Counted from the first letter of the stretch, positions 27,241 to 37,399 are shown. The stretch: 64,000 nucleotides of DNA from Parapedobacter luteus (GCF_900168055.1 NZ_FUYS01000008.1:62001-126000); one strand, 5' to 3'. Made by a program: numbers and translations. Notes: generated from the sequence alone by a model not told the origin.

Positions 27241-27621
27241 ATGAAAGACTACAAAGCATATTTTATTATCCCAGCGCCCCCCGAACAGGTTTATTTGGCC
27301 CTTACCACGGCGGAGACCATCCGGCTTTGGACGGGCGATGAGGTCGTGATGGTTGCCCAACCCGGCACGGAGTTTTCGCTGTGGGACGGCGCAATAGTGG
27401 GGAAGAATCTGTCGTTTGAACCCGGCAGAAAAATCGAACAACAGTGGTATTTCGGTGAGCAGGAAGAGCCCTCCATTGTGACCATCAAGCTCCATGAACA
27501 TAAGCACGGGACTTCAATGGAGGTAAGGCAAAGCAATATTCCCGATGAGGAGTACGATAACATCGTGGATGGTTGGCGTACTGAATATGCCGCTTCGCTT
27601 ATCGACTTTTACGCGGATTGA
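27241..27621 (+). CDS. SRPBCC/AHSA1-domain protein
   Basis: The 126-residue cytosolic protein has the START-like fold signature of the AHSA1 group: YFIIPAPPEQVYLALTTAETIRLWTG at the start (residues 5-30) and a C-terminal helix VDGWRTEYAASLIDFYAD. Members bind hydrophobic ligands or assist Hsp90-type chaperones, and no specific role can be assigned here. It sits between the palindrome and the phosphoesterase gene and has its own promoter-like motif. It may be unrelated to the carbohydrate genes around it. Confidence 0.8.
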   Translation: MKDYKAYFIIPAPPEQVYLALTTAETIRLWTGDEVVMVAQPGTEFSLWDGAIVGKNLSFEPGRKIEQQWYFGEQEEPSIVTIKLHEHKHGTSMEVRQSNIPDEEYDNIVDGWRTEYAASLIDFYAD

Positions 27622-27708
27622 CCAGCGGGGAGATGTTTTTTTTTCCATAAGGATAATATCATACAATCCCTCGCTAACTTATTATATTAAGGCTCTTCCT
27701 GCCGTGTC

Positions 27709-27716
27709 TACATTTG
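27709..27716 (+). promoter_or_regulatory. Promoter -7 element of the phosphoesterase gene
   Basis: TACATTTG matches TAnnTTTG 23 bp before the ATG, giving a predicted leader of about 17 nt. The -33 position reads ATT rather than TTG. Confidence 0.45.
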
Positions 27717-27739
27717 GGGAGTAAAACGATGTAACAACG

Positions 27740-29047
27740 ATGAAGCCCTCCCTGAAAAATAGTTTTCTATTACCTTTGCTTTTTGTGGTCTTGCTTTGTT
27801 GTCGTGGCGTTGGCATTTATGCGCAGGGCCAGCAAACCGTTGCATATCCTCCTTCACCAATCCCTGATAGAATCGTGCTGAACGTGACGGAAGATCTTTC
27901 CACCTCCATGGCGGTGACGTGGCGTACGAGCCGGGACGTCTCGGCTGGTGCTGCCCAGATAGCTATTGCGGATGCAAACCCTGCCTTTGCTGGCTCGGCA
28001 AAGACCGTCACGGCAGCGACACACTCCCTGCATGTTGAAGAGGTAGGGGCCAACTATCATGCTGTTGTATTCAACGGCCTCCGTCCCAATACCACTTATG
28101 CATACCGTGTAGGGAACGGTGAGTATTGGAGCGAATGGCTCCACTTTACGACAGCCGGAAATCGAGGAGAGAAACTGACGTTTCTGTATTTCGGTGATGT
28201 ACAGGCTAATATCCGTCCATTGTGGTCGCGGGTGATTCGGCACGCCTACCGAGTGGCACCCGAAACGCGGTTGGCGTTATATGGGGGCGACTTGGTCAAC
28301 CGGGCAAATCGCGATGTGGAGTGGGGAGAATGGTTTGCCGCCGGTGGGTTTATCCACGGCGAAGTGCCGGCTATGCCTACCCCGGGCAACCACGATCATG
28401 CCGATACGGAGCAAGGGGATGATCGCATCAGTGTATTCTGGCGGCCGCAATTTACTTTGCCTGAGAATGGGCCAAGCGGGTTGGAGGAAAGCTGTTATTT
28501 CATCGATGTGCAGGGGGTGAGGTTCATATCCATCAACACCGAACGCTATGACGTCTCCAATGACGACCGGAAGAACCAGCGGGAGTGGTTGGAACGGTTA
28601 CTGGCCGATAACCCCAACCGGTGGACCTGTGTCGTCATGCACCACCCCATTTACTCGACCAAACGCAATCGCGACAACGCCGAACTGCGGAAGGACCTGA
28701 AACCATTGTTTGACCGATATGGCGTGGATTTGGTTTTACAGGGACATGACCACACCTACGCCCGCGGTATGACAAGCATTCCCATGGATGACGGGAAGTC
28801 GTCCGGCACGATGTACGTCGTATCGGTAAGCGGCCCGAAAATGGCTGATGTATTGCAAGCCGATTGGATGGAGCGTAGCGCCGACCACACCCAATTGTTC
28901 CATGTGATCGACATCGAAAACGATGTGCTGCGTTTTAGGGCGTTGACAGCAACAGGCGAACGTTATGACGAATTTGAACTACATAAGACGCCGGGCGGTA
29001 TAAACCGGCTGGTCAATCAAATCCCGATCCATGCCGGATCGCAATAA
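27740..29047 (+). CDS. Purple-acid-phosphatase-like metallophosphoesterase
   Basis: The 435-residue secreted protein has a signal peptide (FLLPLLFVVLLCCRGVGIYA), then a fibronectin-III-like N-terminal domain (about 40-135) with TSMAVTWRTSRDVS. The calcineurin-like catalytic domain follows. All metal-binding blocks are visible: LYFGDVQAN, LYGGDLVNR, TPGNHDHAD, CVVMHHPIYSTKR and LVLQGHDHTYAR. It should hydrolyse phosphate esters in the periplasm or outside. The gene ends 16 bp before the next neuraminidase-like gene, so it is probably part of that transcript. A phosphatase in this locus may remove phosphate from the substrate glycan, but this is inference. Confidence 0.9.
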   Translation: MKPSLKNSFLLPLLFVVLLCCRGVGIYAQGQQTVAYPPSPIPDRIVLNVTEDLSTSMAVTWRTSRDVSAGAAQIAIADANPAFAGSAKTVTAATHSLHVEEVGANYHAVVFNGLRPNTTYAYRVGNGEYWSEWLHFTTAGNRGEKLTFLYFGDVQANIRPLWSRVIRHAYRVAPETRLALYGGDLVNRANRDVEWGEWFAAGGFIHGEVPAMPTPGNHDHADTEQGDDRISVFWRPQFTLPENGPSGLEESCYFIDVQGVRFISINTERYDVSNDDRKNQREWLERLLADNPNRWTCVVMHHPIYSTKRNRDNAELRKDLKPLFDRYGVDLVLQGHDHTYARGMTSIPMDDGKSSGTMYVVSVSGPKMADVLQADWMERSADHTQLFHVIDIENDVLRFRALTATGERYDEFELHKTPGGINRLVNQIPIHAGSQ

Positions 29048-29063
29048 ATATATTCCTTAATCA

Positions 29064-30245
29064 ATGATGAAAAGCCTATCCATATTCTTGTTTTGCCTGT
29101 TTGCAGGCTGGAGTTCGTCGGTGGCGCAAGTAGTGCCGTCCACAACAATCACGGTAGCCGACTCCACACTGGTATTTCCCTTGCAGTCTCAGCACGTGCA
29201 TGGAAGCAGCGTCGTGCAATTGCCAGACGGCGATTTGTTGCTGGCGTGGTTCGAGGGGAGCGGGGAACGGACGGCGGACGACGTACGTATCATGGGCGCG
29301 CGCCTGAAGAAGGGCAAGCGTCAATGGAGCAAACCTTTCGAACTGGCCGATACCCCTTACCTGCCGGATTGCAACCCGGTACTTTTCATGGCAGGGAATA
29401 AACTTTTCCTGGTATGGATTGCTGTGCAGGCCAATAAATGGGAGCATTCCATACTTCGGATACGGTCGACGTCGACGTATACCGGCGAGGGGGCTCCCAC
29501 ATGGCAGTGGCAGGATAATATCCTCTTGAAGCCTGATGAAACGTTTGCCGCGGAAGTGGCCGGGAAACTTCGTATGTTACCGCCGTTACAGTCCGGTTGG
29601 TCAGAGTATGCACCGCAGTACGATAAGTTAATCATTGCGGCTAGCCAAGATATTACCAAGCGGAGCACCGGGTGGATGACGCGGATAAAGCCACTGGTGT
29701 TTACTGATGGACGGATTCTGTTGCCGTTGTACTCGGACGGATTTAACCTGTCGATGCTGGCCATTTCCGATGATGGTGGTGCCTCCTGGCAACCCAGCCG
29801 GCCGATCGTGGGCAGGGGTCCGATACAACCTGCGTTGGCCCGACGCAAAGATGGCAGCATCGTTGCCTACATGCGGGACAGCGGCGATGCGCCGACACGG
29901 GTGCAGCTTAGTGAGTCTCGAGACGGTGGCAAAAGCTGGAGTGTCGCCCGCAAGACGGAGATACCCAACGGCGCAAGTGTGGATGTCGTTGTGCTGGACG
30001 ACGGCAGGTGGGCCATGCTGGGCAATGACGTAGATGACGGACGCTACCGGCTGAGCCTTTACCTATCGGCCGATGAGGGGAAAACCTGGCCAATACGCTT
30101 CGCGGTTGAAGATGATGTTTCCAAATCCGGCAGGTATAGTTATCCCTCCCTGATCCAAGGGATGGACGGGCGGCTCCATATGACGTATTCATTCCACCTT
30201 GATAACGACCGGAAGGCAATTAAGTATGTGGTGGTAACGCCTTGA
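29064..30245 (+). CDS. Second predicted-neuraminidase-like beta-propeller protein
   Basis: The 393-residue protein has a signal peptide (MMKSLSIFLFCLFAGWSSSVAQ) cleaved after AQ, without a lipobox. The propeller shows Asp-box-type repeats (SDDGGASWQ, SRDGGKSWS, SADEGKTWP). Like its paralogue 2 kb upstream, it lacks the RIP arginine and reads QHVHGSSVVQLPDG near residues 43-56, again with a histidine. It shares the segment LPDCNPVLF with the corresponding CWNPVLF of the other copy. The two are clearly diverged, so different linkages are likely. It is followed 52 bp later by the 755-residue lipoprotein gene. Confidence 0.82.
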   Translation: MMKSLSIFLFCLFAGWSSSVAQVVPSTTITVADSTLVFPLQSQHVHGSSVVQLPDGDLLLAWFEGSGERTADDVRIMGARLKKGKRQWSKPFELADTPYLPDCNPVLFMAGNKLFLVWIAVQANKWEHSILRIRSTSTYTGEGAPTWQWQDNILLKPDETFAAEVAGKLRMLPPLQSGWSEYAPQYDKLIIAASQDITKRSTGWMTRIKPLVFTDGRILLPLYSDGFNLSMLAISDDGGASWQPSRPIVGRGPIQPALARRKDGSIVAYMRDSGDAPTRVQLSESRDGGKSWSVARKTEIPNGASVDVVVLDDGRWAMLGNDVDDGRYRLSLYLSADEGKTWPIRFAVEDDVSKSGRYSYPSLIQGMDGRLHMTYSFHLDNDRKAIKYVVVTP

Positions 30246-30297
30246 GCATTGCCGCAAGCATGAACCGAGAACCAAAAAAACACTAAACACGATAACC

Positions 30298-32565
30298 ATG
30301 ATGAAATTCAACGTAACGATCCTTTGCTCTTTGGCGCTATTGATAAGCGCCTGTAGCAAGCCCTCGTCAACCCATACTGCATCGTCGTCCTATGCTGATA
30401 CGGCGTTTCTGCAGGATTACAGCGTGAAGTACCACGTCGATGAAAAAGATGCCGCATTGTGGCGGGTATATGCCAATAAAGAAGGGAAGATACAAGTGCT
30501 GGCTTCCACCGGTCTGAAACAGCTTCATGACGGCCGGTTTTTATACCCCGGGAGGGTCGTGGCCGACCATACGTATCGTTTTATGGCGGCAAAAAATATT
30601 GTGGATATGGCGCTGTGCCAGGGGCAATTTGTCTATTTGGGTGGGCATACCATCTTCAGCAACGCCTGGTCCGGGAGACTCCACGTCGAACACCAACTGG
30701 ATAATCCAACAGCGTTTGCAGCTAACGATAGTTTGGAGTTTTTGGTGACCAATGGGCATGTGCTCCATTTTATACGACGGCACGCTGTGGCGTGGAGAGG
30801 ACAGGTCCCCGAGGGCGGTGTGTTGCAGGTACTTGGCCATCCGGAAGATCAGTCGCTTTTCTTCCTGTTGGCCCCTGAAGCGCTGTACCGGTTTTCCGCA
30901 GCGACCAACCAATTGGAGAAAATCCACGAGGGGACCGATTTTACTGCCTTTGACATCGATGTGCGGAAAAACCAACTGGTCATAGGAACCGCCGATGGCT
31001 ATTTACGCTATGGCTTGGCAGAAGGTAAGCAGGTGGGCGAGAGACAAAGGGCGCTTCCGTGGACTGAAATCACCGCTGTGCAAGTCATTGACGGCAACAG
31101 CTGGTTTGGTACACCTAAGGGTGCATTTTCCGTAAAGGAGAACGGCAATATCACTTATTATGCCAGCAAGCGTTGGTTGCCCGATGATCAGGTGGTAGCC
31201 ATTGCTCCAGGTGGCGACGGCACCGTCTTGGTATTGACCCGAAATGGACTGGGGCACATCTGCTTCAAAAAGATGACCCTGCATGAAAAGGCTATGTACT
31301 ACGAACAGCAGGTGAGGGACAGGCATATCCGAAATGGTTTTAATGCTACGCTCACGGGCATGACTGACGGTGATTTCAGTACAGGATACCTGGGCGATTC
31401 GGACAATGATGGTCTATGGACTTCGCTATACCTGGCTGCGCAGGCATTCCGCTATGCCACGACGGGCGAGCAACAGGCCTTGGAACACTGCATGGAATCG
31501 CTGGATGCCATGGCCCGCTTATACGATATCACTCCCGTTCCGGGCTTCCCTGCCCGTTCCTTCGAACGGCGCGGCAAAGGCGATACGCGCCATATGCTGT
31601 CTGATCCCGAGCGTTGGCAGCTGGCGGAACATCCCGATTGGTATTGGAAGGCAACGACAAGCAGCGATGAAGCGATTGGGCATATCTTTGCCTTCGGTGT
31701 TATTGCTGAACTGGTCGATCACAAAGAAACGCGGGATAAGGCTATCCGGCTGATTGATACATTAATGGGCCACATCGTGAAAAATGATTACTACTTGGTC
31801 GATTATGATGGGCAGCCGACCACGTGGGGCAAGTGGAATCCGGAGTATGTGAATGGATTTCCCACGACTGTGGGCGACCGTAAACTGAACTCATCCAATA
31901 TCATCGGTATGTTGCAGACCGCCTACCATTTCACGGGAAAGTCGGTATACAAGGAAAAAGCCTTTGACCTGATGGACAACCATGGTTACCTTGAAAACCT
32001 GATGCGACCGATGAGCGAGATAGGGAAAGCCCCGGAAGGCGCAGATGATTGGAGTAAGCTGCTTTCGGGTTCGTGGAACCACTCGGATGACGAAATGTAT
32101 TTTGCGGGTTATTGGGGCCTGTACAGGTATGCGTTTAATGATACCTTGAAAGTGAAATACAAGGAGGCTATCCTCGATCATTGGGAAGCCGAACGCCCCG
32201 AAAAAGAAGGGGCTTGGAACATCTTTACGGCCATTACGGAGATCGATACCTTTGACCTGGACGAAGCGGTGTGGTATCTGAAGGAATATCCACTTGATTT
32301 GGTACAGTGGACGGTTACAAACAGCCACCGCAAGGACATTACCCTGTTGCCTCCCAACTTCCGCAACCAGACCATTGAAACGGTACTACCACCCGATGAG
32401 TTGAAAATCTCGCGGCACAACGCTAACCGTTTCATCCTGGATGGCGGTAACAACGGCGCTGCCGAAAACAGTGCTGGAGACATCTGGCTGTTTCCGTATT
32501 GGATGGGGCGATACCTTGGCGTGATTCAACCGCCCGCTGATGAACAGACACCATACACCAAGTAG
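30298..32565 (+). CDS. Two-domain lipoprotein: propeller-like N-terminus, six-hairpin-like C-terminus
   Basis: This 755-residue protein was not recognised as a named family. It has a lipoprotein signal (ILCSLALLISAC, cysteine near residue 19). Residues ~30-340 are strand-rich with repeated short segments typical of propellers (LVIGTADGYLRYGL, SWFGTPKGAFSV). Residues ~345-740 are helical and rich in aromatic and acidic residues (LGDSDNDGLWTSLYLAAQAFRY, SSDEAIGHIFAFGVIAELVD, GSWNHSDDEMYFAGYWGLYRYA), resembling (alpha/alpha) six-hairpin glycosidases. Its place between a neuraminidase-like gene and the NagX/SusCD genes points to surface or periplasmic glycan cleavage. Catalytic residues cannot be assigned. 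Confidence 0.65.
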   Translation: MMKFNVTILCSLALLISACSKPSSTHTASSSYADTAFLQDYSVKYHVDEKDAALWRVYANKEGKIQVLASTGLKQLHDGRFLYPGRVVADHTYRFMAAKNIVDMALCQGQFVYLGGHTIFSNAWSGRLHVEHQLDNPTAFAANDSLEFLVTNGHVLHFIRRHAVAWRGQVPEGGVLQVLGHPEDQSLFFLLAPEALYRFSAATNQLEKIHEGTDFTAFDIDVRKNQLVIGTADGYLRYGLAEGKQVGERQRALPWTEITAVQVIDGNSWFGTPKGAFSVKENGNITYYASKRWLPDDQVVAIAPGGDGTVLVLTRNGLGHICFKKMTLHEKAMYYEQQVRDRHIRNGFNATLTGMTDGDFSTGYLGDSDNDGLWTSLYLAAQAFRYATTGEQQALEHCMESLDAMARLYDITPVPGFPARSFERRGKGDTRHMLSDPERWQLAEHPDWYWKATTSSDEAIGHIFAFGVIAELVDHKETRDKAIRLIDTLMGHIVKNDYYLVDYDGQPTTWGKWNPEYVNGFPTTVGDRKLNSSNIIGMLQTAYHFTGKSVYKEKAFDLMDNHGYLENLMRPMSEIGKAPEGADDWSKLLSGSWNHSDDEMYFAGYWGLYRYAFNDTLKVKYKEAILDHWEAERPEKEGAWNIFTAITEIDTFDLDEAVWYLKEYPLDLVQWTVTNSHRKDITLLPPNFRNQTIETVLPPDELKISRHNANRFILDGGNNGAAENSAGDIWLFPYWMGRYLGVIQPPADEQTPYTK

Positions 32566-32850
32566 GAATATTGATGATTTTTTCATGCAGCCTTTATATC
32601 AAATTAATATGCATTTACGTGTTGTAAATCAGTAGTTTGTGCTCGTTTAAATGGTAAGATATACAATTTAAATGCTAATATCCTACAAGTATCGTGGTAC
32701 ACTTTAAGTTAAATTTGAAGCGTTGTTCAAGCAATTGCCTTATCTTGAAAGGGGCCAAGAAAGACGAACGATAGCCGATTCTCGTAAAGAATTTTGTATA
32801 AATGGGTGATGAAAATGCAGTAAGTGCATGTAAACTCGTAATGTCGATTT

Positions 32851-33963
32851 ATGGCTGAAAATAAAAACACCGAAACGCCGGGGCAGGGGAAATCAACAAG
32901 ACGCTTGGTTTCGCTGGATGCTTTCCGAGGCTTTACCGTGGCGGGGATGATTGTGGTAAATAGCCCGGCAAGCTGGGAGCATGTGTACCCGCCTTTGCTG
33001 CATGCTTCCTGGCACGGTATTACACCTACGGATTATGTCTTTCCCTTTTTTATTTTTATTGTGGGTATCTCCATTGCCTTGTCGTACGGGAAGCTCAAAG
33101 CAGCGGGTGTCGCTACCGGCAAGGTACTTGGGAAAACGTTCCGGCGTGCCTTTCTCATTTTCGTCATTGGTATATTCCTGAGCTTGTTCCCTGATTTCAA
33201 TTTTTCGGAAATACGTATACCTGGGGTATTACAGCGTATTGCCATTGTGTTTTTGGTGTGCGCGGTGTTGTTTTGGTATACCAACTGGAAGCAGCAGGCC
33301 GTCGTCGGTGCCGCGGCGTTGCTGCTTTACTGGATAGCGATGGTATGTATTCCTGTTCCCGGTGTGGGTACGGGTTTGCTGGAACCCGGTAAAAATCTTG
33401 CCGCTTGGGTAGACAGCGCGCTGGTACCGGGCAAAATGTGGCAGGGTACGTGGGATCCGGAAGGCGTATTGAGTACGGTACCGGCTATTGCATCGGGAAT
33501 TTCCGGGATGCTTGCCGGCAGGCTTATTGCGGCCACGGCCATGTCACAGGAGCGAAAGGTGATCTGGCTCTATATTGCCGGGTTATGTGCCTTTGCCCTT
33601 GGTTCAATATGGGGATGGGGGTTTCCAATCAACAAAAACCTTTGGACAAGTTCATATGTGCTGTACACATCCGGGTTGGCATCGATGGTGCTGGCGTCTT
33701 TGTTTTTTGTCATTGAGGTGCAGGGACACGCGGCATGGGCTAAGGTTGGTGTGGTCTTCGGGAGTAACGCCATCGTGGCTTACGTGATAGGCAGCATATT
33801 GCCGGATTTGCTGATGCCATTGAATAGCTGGTATGTCGGCAGCGTGGTGGAAGGGGCGAATTGGCCTCAAATGGCATCACTGCTATGGGCTTTGGGGATA
33901 TGTGCGTTGTGCTACATACTCGTTTATCTGCTCTATCGGAGGAAAATCTTCATTAAAATTTAA
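32851..33963 (+). CDS. NagX/HGSNAT-like membrane acyltransferase (DUF5009-type)
   Basis: The 370-residue protein has about ten hydrophobic spans. The N-terminal signature SLDAFRGFTVAGMIVVNSPASW (residues ~23-44), then HGITPTDYVFPFFIFIVGISIALSYG, identifies the family of NagX and human HGSNAT, which transfers acetyl groups across a membrane to amino sugars. In Bacteroidota such genes often stand in amino-sugar or uronic-acid utilisation loci. Here it stands between the 755-residue lipoprotein and SusC. A role in acetylating the imported sugar is inference; some members may act as transporters instead. Confidence 0.85.
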   Translation: MAENKNTETPGQGKSTRRLVSLDAFRGFTVAGMIVVNSPASWEHVYPPLLHASWHGITPTDYVFPFFIFIVGISIALSYGKLKAAGVATGKVLGKTFRRAFLIFVIGIFLSLFPDFNFSEIRIPGVLQRIAIVFLVCAVLFWYTNWKQQAVVGAAALLLYWIAMVCIPVPGVGTGLLEPGKNLAAWVDSALVPGKMWQGTWDPEGVLSTVPAIASGISGMLAGRLIAATAMSQERKVIWLYIAGLCAFALGSIWGWGFPINKNLWTSSYVLYTSGLASMVLASLFFVIEVQGHAAWAKVGVVFGSNAIVAYVIGSILPDLLMPLNSWYVGSVVEGANWPQMASLLWALGICALCYILVYLLYRRKIFIKI

Positions 33964-34060
33964 AAAGGATCTGGAGGCAATGACGACACCTTTGGTCAAT
34001 AACATCACGGTAAGAAAACAACAACCATAATCGAAAAAATATGCTACTTCCTAAAATGAG

Positions 34061-37000
34061 ATGACAATGAAACAACGTTTTACATTCAAGATGAAATGGG
34101 CAAATATGCTGTGCATTTTGCTTTCGGCCTGCATGTTGCAAGGCATTGCCAATGCCCAGCAGCAAAGCAGGGCTGTGTCGGGTGTTGTAAGGACCAGCAC
34201 CGACGGCGCCCTCGTCGAGGGGGTTAGCGTAGCGGTCAAAGGTGCGGATACCCGGGCTGCTACCGACGCCAGCGGCAGATACACGATCAACGTTTCGGGA
34301 GACAATCCGGTGCTGGTGTTTACGTCGGTTGGCTACCAACAGCAAGAAGTTGCCGTAAACAACCGGCAGGTGGTGGACGTTTCGCTCGTGCCATTGGAAG
34401 AGATGCTCGGCGAGGTCGTAGTGACGGCGCTCGGTATCGAGCGGGAGAAGAAATCCTTGGGGTACAGTGTGGGCGTAGTGCAAGGCGAGGACATGGTCAA
34501 GGTTGCCCAGGAGAATATTTTCGGGGGACTATCTGCCAAGCTTCCTGGTGTCACGTTGAACGAAACGAGTGGGCCCGGCTCGTCGGTCAGCATGATTATC
34601 CGGGGAGCCAACTCCCTGACGACGGACAACCAACCACTGTTTGTCATTGACGGTGTGCCCGTGTCCAGCGGACTGAATAACCAACGGCAGATGGGCGACC
34701 GCAACATCGTGGACTACGGAAATGCGATCTCCGACATCAATCCGGATGATATTGAAAGCATCTCGGTATTAAAGGGGCCAAGTGCAGCGGCATTGTACGG
34801 TTCGCGTGCCGGTAACGGTGTTGTGTTGATTACCACAAAATCCGGAAGGAAGGGTGAACGTACTACGGTAAATTTTTCAACGAGCAACGTGTTTGAGCAG
34901 CCAGTTAAATTCCTGGACTTCCATTATATGTACGCTTCGGGGAATAGGGGCAATTTGCTTGACGAGGGTTCGGCCTACTGGACCGGACTCCCATTGGATC
35001 GCGGCATCACCGCTGTGCAATGGAATAGTCCTCTGGATGAAAACGGTGTGCCAATCCCTACTGAGCTCCGTTCGTATAAGGACAATATGAAGAACTTTCT
35101 GCGTACCGGGATAACATCGACAAACAACCTGTCGGTCAGTGGCGGCGGAGAGCGCAGTTCATACCGCCTTTCGTTCAATAACATGAGCCACGGCGGTATG
35201 ATACCCAATTCCAACCTGCAACGCAATTCGTTGTCGGCTGTGCTGGCCTATGAGCTGAATAGCAAATTAAAATTGAGCACGAACATCAACCTTGCGCGAT
35301 CCAATTCGGATAACAGGCCAACCACAGCCAACCGTACCGCCAATCCATTAGATGCGGTGATGGCTTATCCGCATGTCAACATTCTCGAACTCAGAGACTA
35401 TTGGCAGCAAGGCCAGGAGGACATCCAACAGCGGTCGGTACACAACAATACGGACAATCCTTATTTCCTTGCGTATGAACTTAATAATGGTTTTGTGCGG
35501 GATCGCGTTTATGGAAATATCAAGCTGGATTGGAACATTTCTCCCGAATTTTCGGCATTCGGACGGGTAGCGTTGGACAAATCGAATGAAAACCGAGAGA
35601 CTAAAGTGCCCAAAAGTTATTCCCGGGCCGCACAGGGAGGGTACTACCTTCAGGATATCGCCAGTGCGGAATTGAATACCGACTTCCTGGTAACGTATCG
35701 CAAAGCACTTGCGGATGTGGATCTAAGTTTTTCGGGCGGGGGCAATTACATGCGCCAGACCTATCGCGACGCGTATATGGGCGGTGCTGCATTGACCATC
35801 CCCGGGCTGTACCGGATAAGTAACGTGCCGGCCAATCAGCTCCAGTACTCCAACGGTACCTCGGACAGGGCAATTTACAGCCTGTATGCCATGGGATCCA
35901 TTGGCTATCGTGGGATGCTGTATTTGGATTTGACGGCGCGCAATGACTGGGCCAGCTCGCTGCCCGAAGATGGCCTGTCTTTCTTTTATCCATCTGCTTC
36001 CTTGAGCTGGCTGGCTAATGAGACTTTCAATTTGCCGAAAACCGTTTCATTGCTCAAATTCCGGGCCGGCTGGGCACAGGTAGGCAATGCACCTGGTGCT
36101 TACCAAATACATCAAATGCTGGGTACAGGCTTATATGGCAACCTGATTACATCTTCGGTGCCTGCTGATTTGCGCAATCCAACCCTAAAGCCGGAAATAG
36201 CGACATCTGCCGAGTTTGGCGTGGATTTGAACCTTTATAATAATCGGCTGCGCTTTGAGGGAACCTATTATAACGTAGGCAATAAGAACCAGCAGCTGCC
36301 CATTCCACTGCCTGAATCGTCGGGCTTTTCCAGTACGTTTGTCAATGCCGGACTCATCGTAAGCAAAGGGTGGGAACTGAGCCTTGGCGGCACACCCATT
36401 CAGAACAGCTCGTGGACATGGGACGTTAATGCTAATTTTTACCGTAACCGTACTATCGTGGAGGAGCTTACCGAAGGCTTCCCCATCCTGACCATGTGGT
36501 CAGATAACGGCGGCGGTTCCTTTGCCCGGGAAGGTGAACGGCTGGGTAACCTGTATAGCAGGGGCTATGCATATGTCGATGACCCCAGCTCGCCTTATTA
36601 CCGATGGCCGATTCTTACTGAACGGGGTGAGTATATTCCGGTCAACGATCCGGATTCGCGGATGCTCGTCGGAAACTACAATCCTGATTTTCAGGTGGGG
36701 CTGCAGACCACCCTGCAATACAAGCGGTTCTCGCTCGGCCTTAGTTTCGACTGGCGCCATGGCGGACAGTTTATGTCATTTACGTACCGGTATGGCGGCT
36801 CCGACTGGAAGTCTGCCAGACAAATGCGCGAGCTGATACCGGGTGGCTTGTATGACGAGGCTGATTTGGCGGCCATGCTAAGGTCGGATCCCGAGCGGTA
36901 TATCATACCAAGAAACGGACATTTCCCGCGGGTAGGCGGGTATGAGCAATCGACAGGTGGTTATCTTAATGACAATTTCGGCAGTCCTAACCAGGCTTAT

Positions 37001-37399
37001 GACGGTGCGTTCATCCCCGGTGTGATTGCCAATGGCGACGGTACATACCGAGAGCACCTTGGTGGCCCAGGTACGGTTATCTATCCGGTGTCTAACTTGT
37101 TCCCCTGGAGCTACAATCAAGCCGTTACCTTTGATGCATCATTCATTAAATTGCGGGAAGTAACCCTTGGATACGACATTCCCAAACTTTGGGGCTTGCG
37201 CAATGCGCGGGTTTCCGTGTTTTCGAGAAACATCGTCTTATGGACCGCGGCCAAGATTGGCATCGATCCCGAACGGGCGTTCCAAGCGCAATCCGGTGTG
37301 CAGGGAAACACCTCAACGATGTATCGCCAAGGCATAGAGCTGCAGAATATCATGCCCATGACCATGCCGGTAGGGTTTAAACTGGATGTCACGTTTTAA
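34061..37399 (+). CDS. SusC/RagA-family TonB-dependent outer-membrane transporter
   Basis: The 1112-residue protein has a signal peptide (about 1-32), a carboxypeptidase-regulatory-like domain (RAVSGVVRTSTDGALVEGVS, about 36-115), then the TonB plug with LGEVVVTALGIEREKKSLGY. The SusC-specific motif IRGANSLTTDNQPLFVIDGVPV and PDDIESISVLKGPSAAALYG follow near 180-250, and the beta-barrel ends in FKLDVTF with a terminal phenylalanine. It should import oligosaccharides across the outer membrane with the SusD encoded 36 bp downstream. An alternative ATG at 34067 would shorten the signal by two residues. The 97-bp gap after the NagX-like gene leaves both shared and separate transcription possible. 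Confidence 0.96.
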   Translation: MTMKQRFTFKMKWANMLCILLSACMLQGIANAQQQSRAVSGVVRTSTDGALVEGVSVAVKGADTRAATDASGRYTINVSGDNPVLVFTSVGYQQQEVAVNNRQVVDVSLVPLEEMLGEVVVTALGIEREKKSLGYSVGVVQGEDMVKVAQENIFGGLSAKLPGVTLNETSGPGSSVSMIIRGANSLTTDNQPLFVIDGVPVSSGLNNQRQMGDRNIVDYGNAISDINPDDIESISVLKGPSAAALYGSRAGNGVVLITTKSGRKGERTTVNFSTSNVFEQPVKFLDFHYMYASGNRGNLLDEGSAYWTGLPLDRGITAVQWNSPLDENGVPIPTELRSYKDNMKNFLRTGITSTNNLSVSGGGERSSYRLSFNNMSHGGMIPNSNLQRNSLSAVLAYELNSKLKLSTNINLARSNSDNRPTTANRTANPLDAVMAYPHVNILELRDYWQQGQEDIQQRSVHNNTDNPYFLAYELNNGFVRDRVYGNIKLDWNISPEFSAFGRVALDKSNENRETKVPKSYSRAAQGGYYLQDIASAELNTDFLVTYRKALADVDLSFSGGGNYMRQTYRDAYMGGAALTIPGLYRISNVPANQLQYSNGTSDRAIYSLYAMGSIGYRGMLYLDLTARNDWASSLPEDGLSFFYPSASLSWLANETFNLPKTVSLLKFRAGWAQVGNAPGAYQIHQMLGTGLYGNLITSSVPADLRNPTLKPEIATSAEFGVDLNLYNNRLRFEGTYYNVGNKNQQLPIPLPESSGFSSTFVNAGLIVSKGWELSLGGTPIQNSSWTWDVNANFYRNRTIVEELTEGFPILTMWSDNGGGSFAREGERLGNLYSRGYAYVDDPSSPYYRWPILTERGEYIPVNDPDSRMLVGNYNPDFQVGLQTTLQYKRFSLGLSFDWRHGGQFMSFTYRYGGSDWKSARQMRELIPGGLYDEADLAAMLRSDPERYIIPRNGHFPRVGGYEQSTGGYLNDNFGSPNQAYDGAFIPGVIANGDGTYREHLGGPGTVIYPVSNLFPWSYNQAVTFDASFIKLREVTLGYDIPKLWGLRNARVSVFSRNIVLWTAAKIGIDPERAFQAQSGVQGNTSTMYRQGIELQNIMPMTMPVGFKLDVTF

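Noticed and set aside
33980-34030. A 16-codon open frame with a GGAGG just before its ATG, upstream of susC
   Set aside because: The ribosome-binding site is too close to the ATG, the peptide has no recognisable features, and a leader peptide is not expected before a susC gene.
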